DNA from: Lingula anatina
Taxonomy: Eukaryota; Brachiopoda; Lingulata; Lingulida; Lingulidae
Length of the DNA: 64,000 bases
Reading direction: 5' to 3'
NCBI RefSeq assembly: GCF_001039355.2
Contig: NW_019775069.1
Span: 379,381 to 443,380 of the forward strand
Part shown: one piece after another, positions 1 to 13,750 of the stretch
Layout of the letters: every line of letters starts with the position of its first letter
Position numbering within the stretch: the first letter of the stretch is position 1
Notes under the pieces: model-generated
What the model was told of the DNA's origin: nothing
What the model saw: only the letters and a program-made list of their open reading frames with translations
Database searches by the model: none
Made by a program: the position numbers and the translations under genes

Positions 1-656
1 AAACGAGTTGTCTATTGTATGCGACATACAGGACGTCATCATATCGAGGAGCTTATGCCGACGTTCAATCTTGATTAGCTGAAATTGACAGCCAATATGT
101 GGGAGTCGAGAAAGTCCACACAAGCAGACCTTATGCTGTGGCTGCGTTAATTGAACTTTGCAGAGTGAAATCTTATTCACTAGAAGTACATGGTTTAGTA
201 CACGAAATATGATCAAACATTGCAACTAAACTTCTGTGACAAGACTTCACCTTAGGTATTTACATAACAATTCCCTTGCCTGCTCCTTGCCACCGACTAT
301 AGTCCATAGGGTATGGACGGAAAATTCGCTCAGAAATGAATATGCTATTCTATTTTTTGTGAGTGCAAAACATTTGGAGCATCACAAATCCCATTGACCC
401 AAAGTAATTAGTTTGTGTCCGTTAACTTCATATTCCTTGCCAATGTGCCATGATTTGAACATTTAGACTGGAACTTTTTCCTGTCAATGTGGTGAGTTGG
501 TCAGCCAATAGGAGAAATCAAATAAACATCAATTCTCTTGTGACCTTGACCGTTACTTTCATAGAAAAGGTAGAAGAGCGCGAGCGAGTACTGCTAAGCA
601 ATCAAACCTAGTCCCTTCAAAAACGTTTACTTCAAATTCGCCTTACCGGCAATATA
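1..656. other. No gene seen
   Basis: I see no supported exon here. The first ~45 bases contain a tgtatgcgacatac stretch resembling the ends of the inverted-repeat element found complete at 41948-42037 and 51403-51726, so the window may open inside a degraded member of that family. The 5' exon of the transporter starting at 2172 was not found here. Confidence 0.35.
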
Positions 657-1219
657 GGTCTTCAGGCCTAACCAACTACCAGACTCGGCACCTAAGGATC
701 CTGAATTAACCGGTATATCAGACCACACTACCCGTTTTCAAGGTGTGTGTCAGATCGCATTTCGGAGTATCAGCCAGAACACCGACAGGATGAGCCCTGG
801 CATGCTCGGCTGTCACCTTGATTGGATAGTAAACGATTGTCGTAAAATCGCTATATGATTTTAAAACCGGGTGCATAAATTTGAAAGCCACTTAGATGCA
901 CCTTAGACTGCCACATTAATCTAATACAATGCAAAAAAGCCCTATCAAAAGTGGTTAAAACATTCAAACCGAATGTCGTAAAGTCCCCATATATCCCCAT
1001 AGAGACAATAAAATGGAGTACTCTAATGTAAGAGTACAGTTTAAGGTTGTTCAGCCGAGCGTGGATGAGCCCGCAGTCGTGCTACAAAATTTTTTCTGGG
1101 GTATGATACTCCGAAATGCGATCTGACACACACCTTGAAAACGGGTAGCGTGGTCCGATATACCGGTTAATTCAGGATCCTTAGGTGCCGAGTCTGGTAG
1201 CTGGGTAGGCCTGGTCTTC
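657..1219. repeat. Foldback element with ~115-bp arms
   Basis: The arm at 657-771 is repeated in inverted orientation at 1105-1219 with only a few mismatches, around a ~330-bp centre with no coding potential. The arms share ggatcctgaattaaccggta and gatcgcatttcggagtatc. This is the structure of a non-autonomous foldback/MITE transposon. No clear target-site duplication was found and no transposase is present, so the superfamily is unknown. Confidence 0.8.
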
Positions 1220-1247
1220 CTATTGGTTAATGTAGAAGGTAAAATTT

Positions 1248-1377
1248 GTTCCGGAAGGTCAAAGAGTTATGCTTTTTACTGACGACTTATAGAAATTTGG
1301 CACATTTAGTATGTTCCGGAAGGTCAAAGAGTTATGCTTTTTACTGACGACTTATGGAAATTTGGCACATTTAGTAT
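1248..1377. repeat. 65-bp tandem duplication
   Basis: Two adjacent copies of a 65-bp unit (1248-1312 and 1313-1377) differ at one visible base (tatag versus tatgg). The near identity indicates a recent slippage or duplication event just outside the foldback element. No gene is recognised between here and 2171; the open frame across this stretch has no domain. Confidence 0.85.
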
Positions 1378-2171
1378 GGTTAACGGTCTTCAGTATTACA
1401 TTGTTTCTACTTCTTTTAGAAAAATCTATAAACAGATATCACATGTACTCACGAAAATGGAAATGGTTTGAAACGGTATCAAAGGTAACCTTATGGACTA
1501 CTAGTCATAGTATCACAAAGAGAAATAGAAAAAAAAAAAAAAGAAAGGAAAAGTCAAACAACCAGGCTGATGAAAAGACGAAAATGATTTCGGTTCTATG
1601 GTATTGTGGTGAAGACACTTATGAGCTGTTACTAAATTCGGTATAAGAGCAAACAAATAAAGTACTGCATGATTCCCGCTCAACGACTACGATTTACGCG
1701 TGCTTTGCCTTCCCCTAAATAAACCGCCAAGACGTATGCTAGTAATTACTCTTGTAGCAAAATTTTCTATAGAATTAAATGAAAAATGGATTTTATGGTG
1801 AAAAAGTGATCAAAACAAAATGAAAAATAGAAGAAATCACGGCCATCAAACGAATAGACTGAGGATCGAGCAATAACCATCCTAAAAAGCGATATATTAA
1901 TAATAACAAGTTTGTAAAAAAAATGGATCTGTGTTAGTAAAAAAGAGTCGTTGCGAGAATAAGTACTCAAATGATGTGTTTTTTTCTTTCCGAAGAATAC
2001 CCATTGTTCTGTCCTCTTCAAAATATCTTAGCTTTTTATCAAAATGAGCTAATCTAAAATGTATTAGGCACATATTAATGTACGGAATATCTACCGAATT
2101 TTACCTTTTTTCGTAGCTCACGCGTATTTGAAAGCTCTAAGAATATTTATGTTCGCTTGTTTGTTCTACAG

Positions 2172-2500
2172 GTGCCCCCTTAACAGTGTACTATGCATTC
2201 AAACTATCCCTCAGCAGCTTGATATACTTGGCATTGGCAGAGTTTGGTCTCCTTGACCTTCGACAAGTTGTAGCTATTGGACTAAGCTTGATGGTGCTGG
2301 GGTTGTTGCTGACGTCACTTGCCAATGGGCCCGAGTTTTTGGTGATATCATTTGGAGTTATATCAGGAACTGGTAACGGGTTGGTTCTACTTTCCATGTT
2401 TAAAGTGATTGCCCTCTGGTTTCCATGGTCACACAGGTTTCATGTGCTAACAACCAGCGCGTTGAGCAACATGATGCCTCTTGGTAAGTTTAAATCTGGC

Positions 2501-2543
<43 letters not shown>

Positions 2544-5271
2544 GAGAAAGAAGAAACATGCACTCTTCGAAGCATTTTAGTTTTACTTAGTGTTCCTTAG
2601 GTCAATTCCACCTTGAACTGTTAGTTTAATGGGTCTTGCGGCAGAAAGCCTCTCTGTCGCCAAACAAACAAACAAACAAACAAAAATGTATTAATTCAAA
2701 TTTCAGGCACGGCAATTTTGAACAACGTTAATGCCCAGATGTGCTCAATTCCTTCACTGGGTTGGCGGTGGGCGTTCCGAATTTATGCAGTTATTCTGTC
2801 CACTTTGGGACTTCTTCTACTCCTGGTGTACGGAAACCCGCCAGAGGAGGTTTCAAATGGACAATGCGGCTACCCAACTGACAAAAAGTATATATGTTTA
2901 TGTTGATGATAAAATTCCATAGTGCTTTATACAGTAAAAATCAAATGGTTTCAAGGGGGCGAAATTAATTAAAGCATTACTTAATTATTAGGAATGACGT
3001 TTCGGTTAACTTATTTTCATGAAAGCACACTTTCACATGCACCTATACATCTGTAGGTATACGGTTAAGAGACAATGAAAGACAATTCCCCCTGTATTTA
3101 TGATACAGTCAGGAAGGATAATGGGTTTACAATTTTGTGGCGCCTACTTGTCTCAATTTTTGAAATCAACCTAAAACGACCGTTAATTTTAACTATTTTG
3201 ATAAAGATCAAATTGTAAAATAGGTGGGTGCGTTACTGAGATTCCCCATTAAAAGTTAATAATCCGTTACATATTAGGGTAAAGTTGTTTCTCTATCCAT
3301 ACAAAATAATTTATGTTGCGTTTGCTAAAACGATTGTACATTAAAGATATCGCATGCTGACATGAGTTACTGCCAAAATGAGGTATAGGGAAGTTACATA
3401 TATTTAATTTAATTGTCATTATGTCTATTAGGCTAGACTTCTTGGAAAAACCACCGTGGTCCAGACGATCTACAATTGCCCTTCATGGAGTATGGGCCGT
3501 TGCAATATGTTGTAAGGGGTTCGCTTTCTTTTTACCTTTTGTTATATTGGTAAGTATTATGGTTACCATAGTGATGCCTGCGTGGTTACATTCATAATAT
3601 GTTAGTTTCTCATTCGAAGAAAAGTTTTAGACGAGCACATGTGTATATTTTGATAATTTAGTTAGAGACAAATACATCTGAACGTGGCAAACACTGTAGC
3701 ATTTGTGATACTTTTATGATGGTCACTGCTGGGGAAATTTCACAGTAATAGATTTTGCAACATCGATAGACCAATGTATCGCTTCTTCAAGGAGCGCATT
3801 CAGAAAATCGGACCAACAGGACCGCTGATCAAATATGGCAACCCACGTAAAAATTTGTAGCTTGATTCCCAATTAGACACTGAATAGATTCCCTGCAGGG
3901 ATTACGCAACAAGCATTCAAGTGGGTCGGCCATATTTGATCCGCGGATCTGTTAGTCCGTTGTTATGAATGCCCTAATTCTCCTTTCTTTTAGCCAAAAC
4001 ACGTGACGGACCTTGGTTACAATGACTACGAAGCAGCATACGTGATGACAGTTCTAGGAATCATGGGCATGATTGGGCAGATGTTTTCCTCTTTTGTCGG
4101 GGACTATCTGAAAGGGAAGCTACTCGTCGTGAGCATGGTTGCAGCTGCTTTGCTTACACTAAATAATATCATCGCTGCATATTCGACATCTTTGACTGGG
4201 GCGTTCGTGTACAGTGCTGGTAAGCGTTCTTTTATATTTAAACCAACCTTCAAAATAATACATTTGTAAAGTATGCTATTAAACAATCAATTGAACACCA
4301 CTCTATTATAAATTAAATTAAAAACCTTGAAAGGATAAACGCATGATTTTAATTAGATTTAAAATCGAGGACAAAACCCCGATATATAATGTACGTACAG
4401 TAGGAATCAAATTGGCAAATTAATATTATCCCCATAGCGTATTTCTATCGAAAACCCATTGGAAAGGTGAACCAAAAAGGGTAGTCAATAATTTATCATC
4501 TACTGGCAACTTAAATGTGAAACCATATTCTAGTTTCAGGTCTTACCTTTGGTCCATATAATGCTGGCTACTATGCTGTCATCAATGAAATAATGGATGG
4601 AGAGAATGTTGACACTTTATTCCTGACTATGCGGTTCAGCACAGGCGTTGGAGCCACCACAGGCCCGTATTTGGCAGGTAAATTAATCCCGTCATTAAGA
4701 ATATCTTTGCATATCTTTAATTCTTTTTGCTCTCCATTTCTTGCTTCCGTCTACATCAGGTTCTTCAAGTGATGCTCTTGTTGCTAAATTAAGGCCCCGT
4801 TTACCATATAACCTATACGAAAGTCGACTATATGTGATGAAAAATGTAGACTTATTTGATGCATATTTCGAATGTAACTTCCAGCAATAGTGTGTATCAA
4901 ACCATGCACATCTTTTCTTACACCGATATTTCCTCATGCTTTACATGTGCATGAAAGCTACAGTGTATATCGATTTTTCGTAATACCGTATGCCTATGGT
5001 ACCTGCAGTCTACAGCAAGAGAAAGAGATATGGGAAAATCACGTACTTATCATACCTGTAGTTCACCGATCTTTTTAGTTGTTTTTACAATAATTTTATT
5101 ACTCTTTCAGGATATATCCGTGACGTCACAGGAAGTTACTATGCAGTGTTCCTGTCCATTGCGTCATGTTTCGGTGTGTTTGTCCTAGCAACGACAACGG
5201 TTACGTTTATCAACAAGTGGAGGGACTTAAGAAGTGTAGAACTAATGAAGAACAAAATCACGTTTGAGTAA
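2172..5271 (+). CDS. SLC16-like MFS transporter, copy A (5' incomplete)
   Basis: Polytopic transporter of the major facilitator superfamily, most like the monocarboxylate transporter (SLC16) branch; substrate unknown. Exons: 2172-2483, 2707-2887, 3432-3549, 3994-4219, 4540-4677, 5111-5271. All have AG/GT borders and matching phases. Visible family features are hydrophobic helices, the WFPWSHRFH segment followed by GWRWAFR in the first half, a charged central loop (around PPEEV to KPPWSRR), and the loop motif VGDYLKG that matches MFS motif A at the start of the second half. It ends in WRDLRSVELMKNKITFE. The exon for the first helix, present in copy B, was not found upstream, so this copy is partial or its first exon lies left of the window. 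It is a tandem paralogue of the gene at 8823-12517 with equivalent introns. Confidence 0.8.
2502..2542. repeat. (AAT)n microsatellite
   Basis: About 13 AAT units just after the first visible donor of transporter copy A, inside an intron. Confidence 0.95.
3794..3974. mobile_element. Short inverted-repeat element (MITE-like), family 1
   Basis: The left end (gcgcattcag to gatcaaatatggc) is the inverted counterpart of the right end (gccatatttgatccgcggat to gaatgccc). The ~180-bp element lies in an intron of transporter copy A. A second, more diverged member is at 50202-50469. No transposase is encoded. Confidence 0.7.
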
Positions 5272-6360
5272 AATACCTCAAAACCAGATTTAACCTCTCC
5301 CTACTCTATGCAGCCGAGGCAGAAATGAATAGGAAACCACGAAGCATTGAAAATGAATGTTAATATGTTATTATGAAAAAAGTGTATTGTAATTAAATGA
5401 AGAAAAAGTATTAAGTAGAAAGAAACATGCACGTGGATACAATTATACATCGACAGACACTAAGCACACGCAGCTACACCGCAGCCAACAGTGAACATCT
5501 GAAAGCCAGCAGCTGACAACGAAGAAACAAAACACCGTCCCAGCCTGATAGCCACGCTTTGAAAGCACGGTATACTTTAAAAGTAGTGGAGTGTTCTGCT
5601 GCCGAGGTTGTGGGCCATCCATCTCTGCATGGCTTGTGTTTCAGGTCAGGTGCGTTTCAGGTCCGGGGGGAGATTCTGCTAAAATGCCTGTTGGTGCCAC
5701 CGGGGACGATGAAACGAATTTATAACCAANTACTCTTTCAGGATATATCCGTGACGTCACAGGAAGTTACTATGCAGTGTTCCTGTCCATTGCGTCATGT
5801 TTCGGTGTGTTTGTCCTAGCAACGACAACGGTTACGTTTATCAACAAGTGGAGGGACTTAAGAAGTGTAGAACTAATGAAGAACAAAATCACGTTTGAGT
5901 AAAATACCTCAAAACCAGATTTAACCTCTCCCTACTCTATGCAGCCGAGGCAGAAATGAATAGGAAACCACGAAGCATTGAAAATGAATGTTAATATGTT
6001 ATTATGAAAAAAGTGTATTGTAATTAAATGAAGAAAAAGTATTAAGTAGAAAGAAACATGCACGTGGATACAATTATACATCGACAGACACTAAGCACAC
6101 GCAGCTACACCGCAGCCAACAGTGAACATCTGAAAGCCAGCAGCTGACAACGAAGAAACAAAACACCGTCCCAGCCTGATAGCCACGCTTTGAAAGCACG
6201 GTATACTTTAAAAGCAGTGGAGTGTTCTGCTGCCGAGGTTGTGGGCCATCCATCTCTGCATGGCTTGTGTTTCAGGTCAGGTGCGTTTCAGGTCCGGGGG
6301 GAGATTCTGCTAAAATGCCTGTTGGTGCCACCGGGGACGATGAAACGAATTTATAACCAA
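5100..6360. repeat. 630-bp direct repeat split by a single N
   Basis: 5100-5729 and 5731-6360 are the same 630-bp sequence, with only one difference noticed (aaagtagtgg versus aaagcagtgg near 5580/6211). The unknown base at 5730 is the only separator. The pattern fits two contig ends that overlap but were joined with a placeholder N instead of being merged. A genuine tandem duplication is less likely. Confidence 0.85.
5742..5902 (+). pseudogene. Second copy of the terminal exon of transporter A
   Basis: An exact-looking repeat of the last coding exon (GYIRDVTGSYYAVFL...), including its acceptor and stop, inside the second 630-bp copy. It cannot be used after the first terminal exon unless the first is skipped. 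It most likely exists only because of the assembly join at the N. Confidence 0.7.
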
Positions 6361-8822
6361 GACTTCAATTTTAGTACAATTTTACAGTGTATAAATCGGA
6401 GGTCCTTTATATATAACATAAAAATGAAAAAAAAAAAAATAAATAAATGAAAGAAAATAACATCAATTTCACAAGGTAACATAATGAATGCTAGAAGTAT
6501 AGCAACATAATCAAGATAAACTGGTTTAAATAGTAAAAAGCACGAAAGCTGGATGTGGACTACATCAAAATCAATACCGAAAATAATGATAATAGACCAG
6601 AAAAAACCGTGTGACACAAGTACTACTACAGCCCACTTTCTCTCAATTTTGGAAGTTGGTGGTCAAACGAGATCAGCCACAAAGTGGACAGCAGCATCAA
6701 CTGTAGGAAGGCGTGGTCTTCCCTGTATATCAATGCGGATAAGACCTACACATGTAAATCAAAGATATGGCCTACTGAAAGAATGGCTTCTGCATGTATT
6801 TAAGCGGTGATCACCGCGTGAGTCGGTCCCTGTGATTCTATCAGCTCCCGAAGGCACCGCAGCAAGCTGCCCGGTTCTCCGTGTGGATAGAGAAGCCATC
6901 AGATATTATAGGGCGGCCTGGCGAGAAAAGATGCGCTTTCCAATAGTTTAAGAGAATTGAAGTTTGCATACTTAAGCTTCTTGGGGGGAGGGTGGATAAT
7001 ATTCTGTTAATCAAATGCAGCATTTTCTCCTTAGTAGTTTCATTCATATCAAGGGGTTAAAAAGATTTAAACCCTTTTCTTTTAAAATTTTATTTTACAC
7101 CCTTAATAATATCAGATCGTGTCAGAATAGCGAATAGCGACACCGTCAACTTTCCTACGAATTCTATTTTAGTGGTGCACGATATAATCGTTAAAACTGC
7201 ATTAAGGGTATTGTAACCCTTTATTATCATCCAGATGCCGAAAACGAGTTGTGAAGATTCTTTTGCCTATAGCTACTTATATCTGTCTGGTCTTACCAGC
7301 CAGTATTTCGCCTGCTTGCAGTCAGGGAATGAGGTTGTGATAGGTGTGACAACCTATCACCCCCTTTGGTGTGCTATATTTGGTCAGATCTCCCCTTGCC
7401 TGCCCCTCCCTTACAACTTGCCATCTACAAATACTTTGTTCAATATATATACGCTCAACAAGTAGTTCATGTTGTTTGAAACCGACGAGCAAAGAAGCAG
7501 TTTTGTCAGAAATATTGTTGTCCTAAATAAAATGTTATAGAGTGCATTTTATTAGCATGTTTAAGGTAAATGTTTCAGGTATTTTTTGCAGTAAGCCTAT
7601 GTATTTTTGTCACCATCTTTACGTTTAAACTGCTAATTTTAGTGCTCAGGTCGCCATGTATCGGGGTTTTATTGTAGTTACTGCGTCAAAATCTACTGAT
7701 CGCCACGGGTGGGGAATGCCACATTTCTTTCTATGTATTTGTGAACCTTTTATTTGTAAGATTTTGATTAGTGATGTCTAGTCAAATCCATAAATATGTA
7801 TGACATCACCTCCTGTTTCATATAAGTCATTCGATATTTTTTATATTTGTCTATTTTGCCTTATATCTGTATTTACTTTATATTATATATGTGCATTGTA
7901 TATTACCATTAATGGTGTTTATATGTCATTATTTTGTTATTTTGTATTATTAGTTTCATTACTTCAACATTCGTGCGTGAATTAAACGTGGGACCACTCC
8001 CCGACGTTCTTTGTGTTTGCTTGGCGTGGCATCCGCAACAGGTTTTGTGAAAAAAATTGCGATTTTGTGGTTTTTGCCTATTATCCATGTGTCTGTTTAT
8101 AACTTGGAAATATCAGTCTTATTTTGTTGTAAAGGGTCACCTAATGGGGCACTTTGTCACCCACAGATCTGATTCTCTATTGCCTCCCGCTGATGTTGTA
8201 ATTCTGATGGTAATAAGATATGCATTAAATGTCTGTCAGAGTGGTTAGAGGTCACATTGCGTGTCAGTTAAAGATTTGACTAAGAATAGACTGGATCATC
8301 AAGAACCGGTGGAATGGCCTTTACACATATCTGATATCACCCCTGCAATAAACGCACCTCTAATTCACACAACTTCAAGAGATTTAGGCATCTCAGCCGG
8401 GCAGACGGTTCTCTGAGACCCATCTTGTGAGACCTGTAAGGTAAAAACTGGTGATATTAAGATAGTTATTACTAGTAAAAGGTAAGAAAAGTTTATTTGA
8501 TAATTATGAGGTACATGTATTTCTCGTTTTTGCTTTATATGATTTGATTATCATAATTATAAACACAGAAGACGCACCGATATTTTTTAATGGAAGAGAA
8601 TGGAATAAGGCAGTTGTAGCAAAATGTATTATCTTATTGAAAATTACGTCTTGCCTTAATTGATTTTATATGATATTGATTAACTACCACCATTTTTTTA
8701 AAGATCAACATCCCAAAACATATTTAAAAATACAATCCCATTTTTTATCACAGTTTGATTGCGCTGATGGCCTAGTTGGGACCATCACCCTGAACAGCAA
8801 TGATATCTCCCCCTATCTACAG
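6361..8822. other. Intergenic between the two transporters
   Basis: AT-rich stretch with short chance open frames and no recognisable domain. The first exon of transporter copy B (start Met and the usual N-terminal tail) should lie here, but I could not identify it with confidence. Confidence 0.5.
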
Positions 8823-11800
8823 GGGTTGGGTCGTGCTTGGGATTGCTATTCTAGTATTCGTGCTCTGGGCCGGGGTCGTTACTTCGTGGGGAACAACAAT
8901 CTTGTGCTTTCAGCAGGATGAAGATTTCCCGTCATCGTCTCTTGCAGCACTAGGTAAATATTTTTTCCATGCATAAAGAAAACATTGCCTTTGATACATG
9001 TAGAGCTTGAATATGACTAAATTTCGGCGATTCTTTAAGCATTAATATTTATATCATTTTATTAGCATGAAGAAAAACACTAACCCGAGGTAGTTTGCTT
9101 TGAACGCATGGTTCATTACCCGCCGAACCCAGGTTTGGGTCAAGGGTTAGGTGAGATGGAGAGGGGGTCGGGGAAGCATTAAAAAAGTTAAACAGATGAC
9201 GAGGATATAATTTCACGGTCAGTATTTTGGGTATATGTATGGGAAGTTTGTTTTGTGTATATGTTTTCAGTTCTTTTTAATTTTTCGGGGAGGGGTGTGG
9301 GGCTAAGACAGTACCTCCGATGCTTAAGGGTAGTAAACCTGTGTTTCGGTCTAATAAGCGTTTGTGTACTACCTGTAGATCATTATAATCATGCTACAGT
9401 ACAATTCCATTGGTGGTAAGTCTATGTTTGTTTGCTTGTTTTACAGGTGCCCCGTTAACAGTCTACTATGCGTTCAAACTTTCTCTTAGCAACTTCATCT
9501 ATATTGCGATGTCCAAGATTGGACAACTTGGTCTCAAGCAGGTCATAGCTGTTGGACTGATCTTGATGGCGCTGGGATTGTTGCTGACGTCACTTGCAAA
9601 TGAGCCCGTGTCTGTGGCCATATCATTTGGAATTTTATCCGGCAGCGGCAGCGGGTTGGTTCTTATTTGTACGTATCTAGTGGTGGCACTCTGGTTCCCA
9701 TGGTCACACAAGTACCACGTGTTTACAACCAGTGCCGTGAACACCTTGCAGCCAATTGGTAAGTAAACAAACCCTCTGAATAAAACAACTGGCCAGATAA
9801 TAATAATAAAAAAATAATAATAGGTACAGATATATGTTACGAAAGCTCAAAATGTCCAATAAAAAGTTTTAAATATATGAAAAAAAATGGCCTTAAAACA
9901 TGACTTTCATTAAAGAAATGCTTTATTCGTGAAATAAAATAAAAGATTTTCCCTAGTAGAGTGACATGCAAATGATCACAGAATTCTTACCATACATTAC
10001 AGCCACAGAAAAGGGAAAATAGACCTCCCCCCCCCGGAAACATTTTAGTATTCCTTCGTATCCTTGTGTCAGATCACTTGCGGTTAGTTCAATGAGGATT
10101 GTGCCTGGAGTCAAAGAAACATTGCATTATCGATTTAAATTCCAGGCTCAGCAATTTTGAACAACCTAAGTGCCCAGATGTGCTCAAATCCGTCCCTGGG
10201 TTGGCGTTGGGCGTTCCGAATATATACAGTTATTCTCTCTTCTTTGGGGCTGCTTCTTCTCCTCCTGTACGGAAACCCGCCAGAGGCGACAAATGAACAG
10301 CGAGGATCCCAATCAGACAAAAAGTAAATACTAAATACATGAATATATTAAAAGCCCAATTTCATTTATGTAATAAAATCAAATAATTTCTCTGGAGACT
10401 ATGTATTTTTAACCTATAATCTTAGTAGATGAAGCTTGGCCTTTTTACGCTTCATTAAAGAGCTTTAATTGATCATTAATTCGTACATATTCCAGTTGCA
10501 TATCTTCATAACCATGATTATTTTGCCCATTGTGATAAATATGAAAAGAATAAACAGGCAAACTATTTTTTTTAAATATAGGTAAATAGCACAAAAGCTA
10601 CGCTTGCATGTTTCACACAAAATGCTGGTAAGTTAAGTCTATAGTCCCCATGGAGACCACCGTCGAACACCGTGTCTTAAACATAAATATCATACCTTTT
10701 CTAGGTCAGACTTTCTGCAAAAACCACCTTGGACCCTCGGCTCCAAAATTGCAATTTATGTGATCTGGGGCGTGGCGATATGTTGTAAGGGATTCGCATT
10801 CCATTTACCTTTTGTTATAATAGTAAGTACGATTGTAACGACAGGTAAATGTTTTTTTGTTTTAGCTAATTCAACTACATGTTTTATTGAATGTTGTCAA
10901 TCAAATGGTACTTCTATAAACATTCCCTATAAGATGTTAATATATATTTTAAACAAATCCACCCATCGCTCTGTTTGCACAATTTAATAACTTTTAAACA
11001 TACTCGGAGAATTTAGGCGAAGAACTACCTACAGTATTGTAGCACTGGTGACTTTGCTGACTGTAATTTTTATTTAAAATGTGGTAAGACAAAATACGCC
11101 ATACACACCACCCACCTCGTATCGGTTTTTGGTTTTTACATTACAGCCAAATCTCCTAGAAGTACAACAAATAGCTGGAATATATCATAATAGCCAAATA
11201 AAGAAACATTAATGAAAATGAATGAACGTATATAAATAAATACACAGAAAATGACGAATAGAATAAACTGACCAAATATATTTTTTTTCAGCCAAAACAC
11301 ATTACCGACCTCGGATACAAAGAATTTGAAGCAGAATACGTGATAACAGTTCTTAGCATCATGGGCATGATTGGACAGATGTTTTTCTCCTGGGTCGGAG
11401 ACTATCTGAAGGGGAATTTACTGTTGGCGAACTTGGTTGCAGCAGCTTTGCTCGCAATTAATAATATCATCGCCGCATATTCGACATCATTAACTGGTGC
11501 GTTTATATACAGTACCGGTACGTGTTCTTTTATTTTTACCAGAACTATTTTTTTTTTTTAAGTCATACTTTAAATTTATAATGAAACAAATAAACGCGGT
11601 TGTCCATGTGTGTAGATCAGTTATTATGTTTTGCTAGAATAAGATTTCAAAGTTGAGCAGATATAATCTTGAAAGGAATTTAACTGAGAAATGAAAGCTT
11701 TTTTTGAATATAAAACTAATTTTTGTAACGATTATTCTATAATCTTATCGAAATCATAAATTATTCTAGTCTCAGGTCTAGCTTTTGGTCCATTTCACGC

Positions 11801-12517
11801 CGGTTACTTTGCTGTCACTAACGAGATCATGGAAGGAGAAAACGTTCGCTCTTTATTCCTGACAATGCGTTTCAGTAAAGGCATCGGAGCTACGTCAGGA
11901 CCGTATTTGGCAGGTAGATTTTAGCCTACATTTTTTAGGACAAGGTTTTCAGTATGTACAGTATATGAATTATATTGGTCTTTTAAAAAAGTGAAGCCGG
12001 TGTGAAAGGAATGGTATTCCGCTAGGAACCGTAGTCCGTTCCCCATTACTTTTTACAGATTAAATTATACTAGCCCCAATACCCCAACTTAGCCTAACCT
12101 GAACCAATTATATGTGACCCCTGGCTTCCATGCCTACGACGATAAATTTCATGTTCCATTCTTGTCACATCGGTCTTGTACAACGTGTTCTTCCATGCGC
12201 CTCTACATTACAAGGGTACGTACAGTATTTCCACATTTACACATACATGTGTACATGTACCTTACAGTATTTCAAATATAAGGGAGATTAGCAATATTTC
12301 ATATACTTGTGCTGTTATAGTCCGCTGTTGTACCTTTAACAGTCGTTCTATTACTTCTTCAGGTTATATCCGTGACGTCACAGGGAGTTACTCCGCAGTT
12401 TTTCTAACTATTGCACCATGCTTCGGTGTGTTTGTCCTTGCAGCAGCTTCTGTAATATTTATCAAAAAGTGGAGGGACTTGCAAAGTATAGAACTAATGA
12501 AGCAAAGGAATACATGA
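8823..12517 (+). CDS. SLC16-like MFS transporter, copy B
   Basis: Paralogue of the 2172-5271 gene. Exons: 8823-8953, 9447-9758, 10146-10323, 10705-10822, 11292-11517, 11776-11913, 12363-12517; phases agree at every junction. The exons give about 418 residues plus an unseen start exon. The first exon encodes GWVVLGIAILVFVLWAGVV, the typical first helix of SLC16 proteins after their PDGGWGW-like lead. Then come GAPLTVYYAFK, WFPWSHKYH, GWRWAFR, the second-half loop VGDYLKG, and the tail WRDLQSIELMKQRNT. It is probably a plasma-membrane transporter; the substrate cannot be read from the sequence. Every intron from exon 2 onward sits where copy A has one, so the pair arose by tandem gene duplication. 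Divergence is moderate, so the duplication is not recent. Confidence 0.85.
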
Positions 12518-13750
12518 AGTTTTGACGAAATTATTCAAAATCGTGCAGACTTATCGAAATACAGGGGTACTACTCGGGTTTGTGCAGTTGCAGGGATTCG
12601 GCCAGCCATCTACGAAGTACATTGTATTAAAGGAAACATGAACGTCAGTTTGATATTATGCAAAAATAATGTTTTGCAACTGATGGATATATTTTATTAA
12701 GCACGTGAACATTTAACAAGCACATGGGTAAAATACATGCATATACAATTTGTATATAAACAGCCTCAGATGTGAAAAGCGGGAAACCTGCAACAGCTGA
12801 AAAACGTTGAAGCAAACCACCCAGCTTGACAGCCTCACTTTGAAAGCCCATATGGTTTGAAACGCGCAGTGTTCTGCTGTCGAGGCTGAACTAACATATC
12901 CCTCTTCTCTGTTGATTATATAAGTGCTTCACGTGGCGTGTACAGCTCCCGAAGAAGATGGTGAATCTTGCAGCTGTGGGCTGTTGTCACATTAAATTGT
13001 CTTGTCAGTGGAATTCAAGATTTAAATTACCGAGTATCTCGCCTATCTCCTCAATACTGTGGACTTCACAGTTGTACAATTACAGTACAACTTTCATTGT
13101 CAGAATCTTAGTTCCTTTACATCACAAATTGTTGCACTTCAAAACCCATACTCAACTTAATTCATATTACAATAACAGATAATCTCCAACATATGGTTTA
13201 ATCTGTGAAGCAGTTGTCTAACCGAACTCCTGGTACATATACGTACATTTAGTATGTGTGTTACAAACTAAAAGGCAATATTCTTGGATAATACATTAAA
13301 TCCTTTTTCCCTCTTATTTTTCTGACATAATAATATGCGTTATTCTCTTAAATCCTTCACCACAATACATCGCACATGTGCAGTCGTTCACGTTTCCGAT
13401 TGTGTGCAACGCAATATAAATTCATTCAGTTGCTCAAATTTCTTGTATCCATGTTTATAATAAAATTCTTTAAAAGGCAATTAATGAAATAATTTAAAAT
13501 AAGAAAATATAACAGAAAAGATAAACCATAAAAACGAAGAACTGTTTTAAAGAACAAAACAAAATATAAACCGTAGAAAGCGTTCCATCGCTCAAGACAT
13601 TCATATTATTAAAAATTTAAAACGAGGCAAAGTATGTTGTAATCCCGCAAAAATGCTTTTAGCATTTTTAAAACCGGAATAAAATATCAGTGGTGGACCA
13701 AAGCAATATTATATAAATGAACTGTGTTTGTTTATATTTCACAACAACAT
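12518..13750. other. Intergenic between convergent genes
   Basis: The 3' ends of transporter B (+) and the CARD gene (-) face each other here. Apart from AT-rich 3' flanks I see no feature. Confidence 0.5.

Noticed and set aside
1311-1646. 111-codon open frame after the 65-bp tandem repeat as the missing 5' exon of transporter A
   Set aside because: It does not resemble the first-helix exon of copy B and has a lysine run from an A-rich tract; phase and sequence do not support joining.
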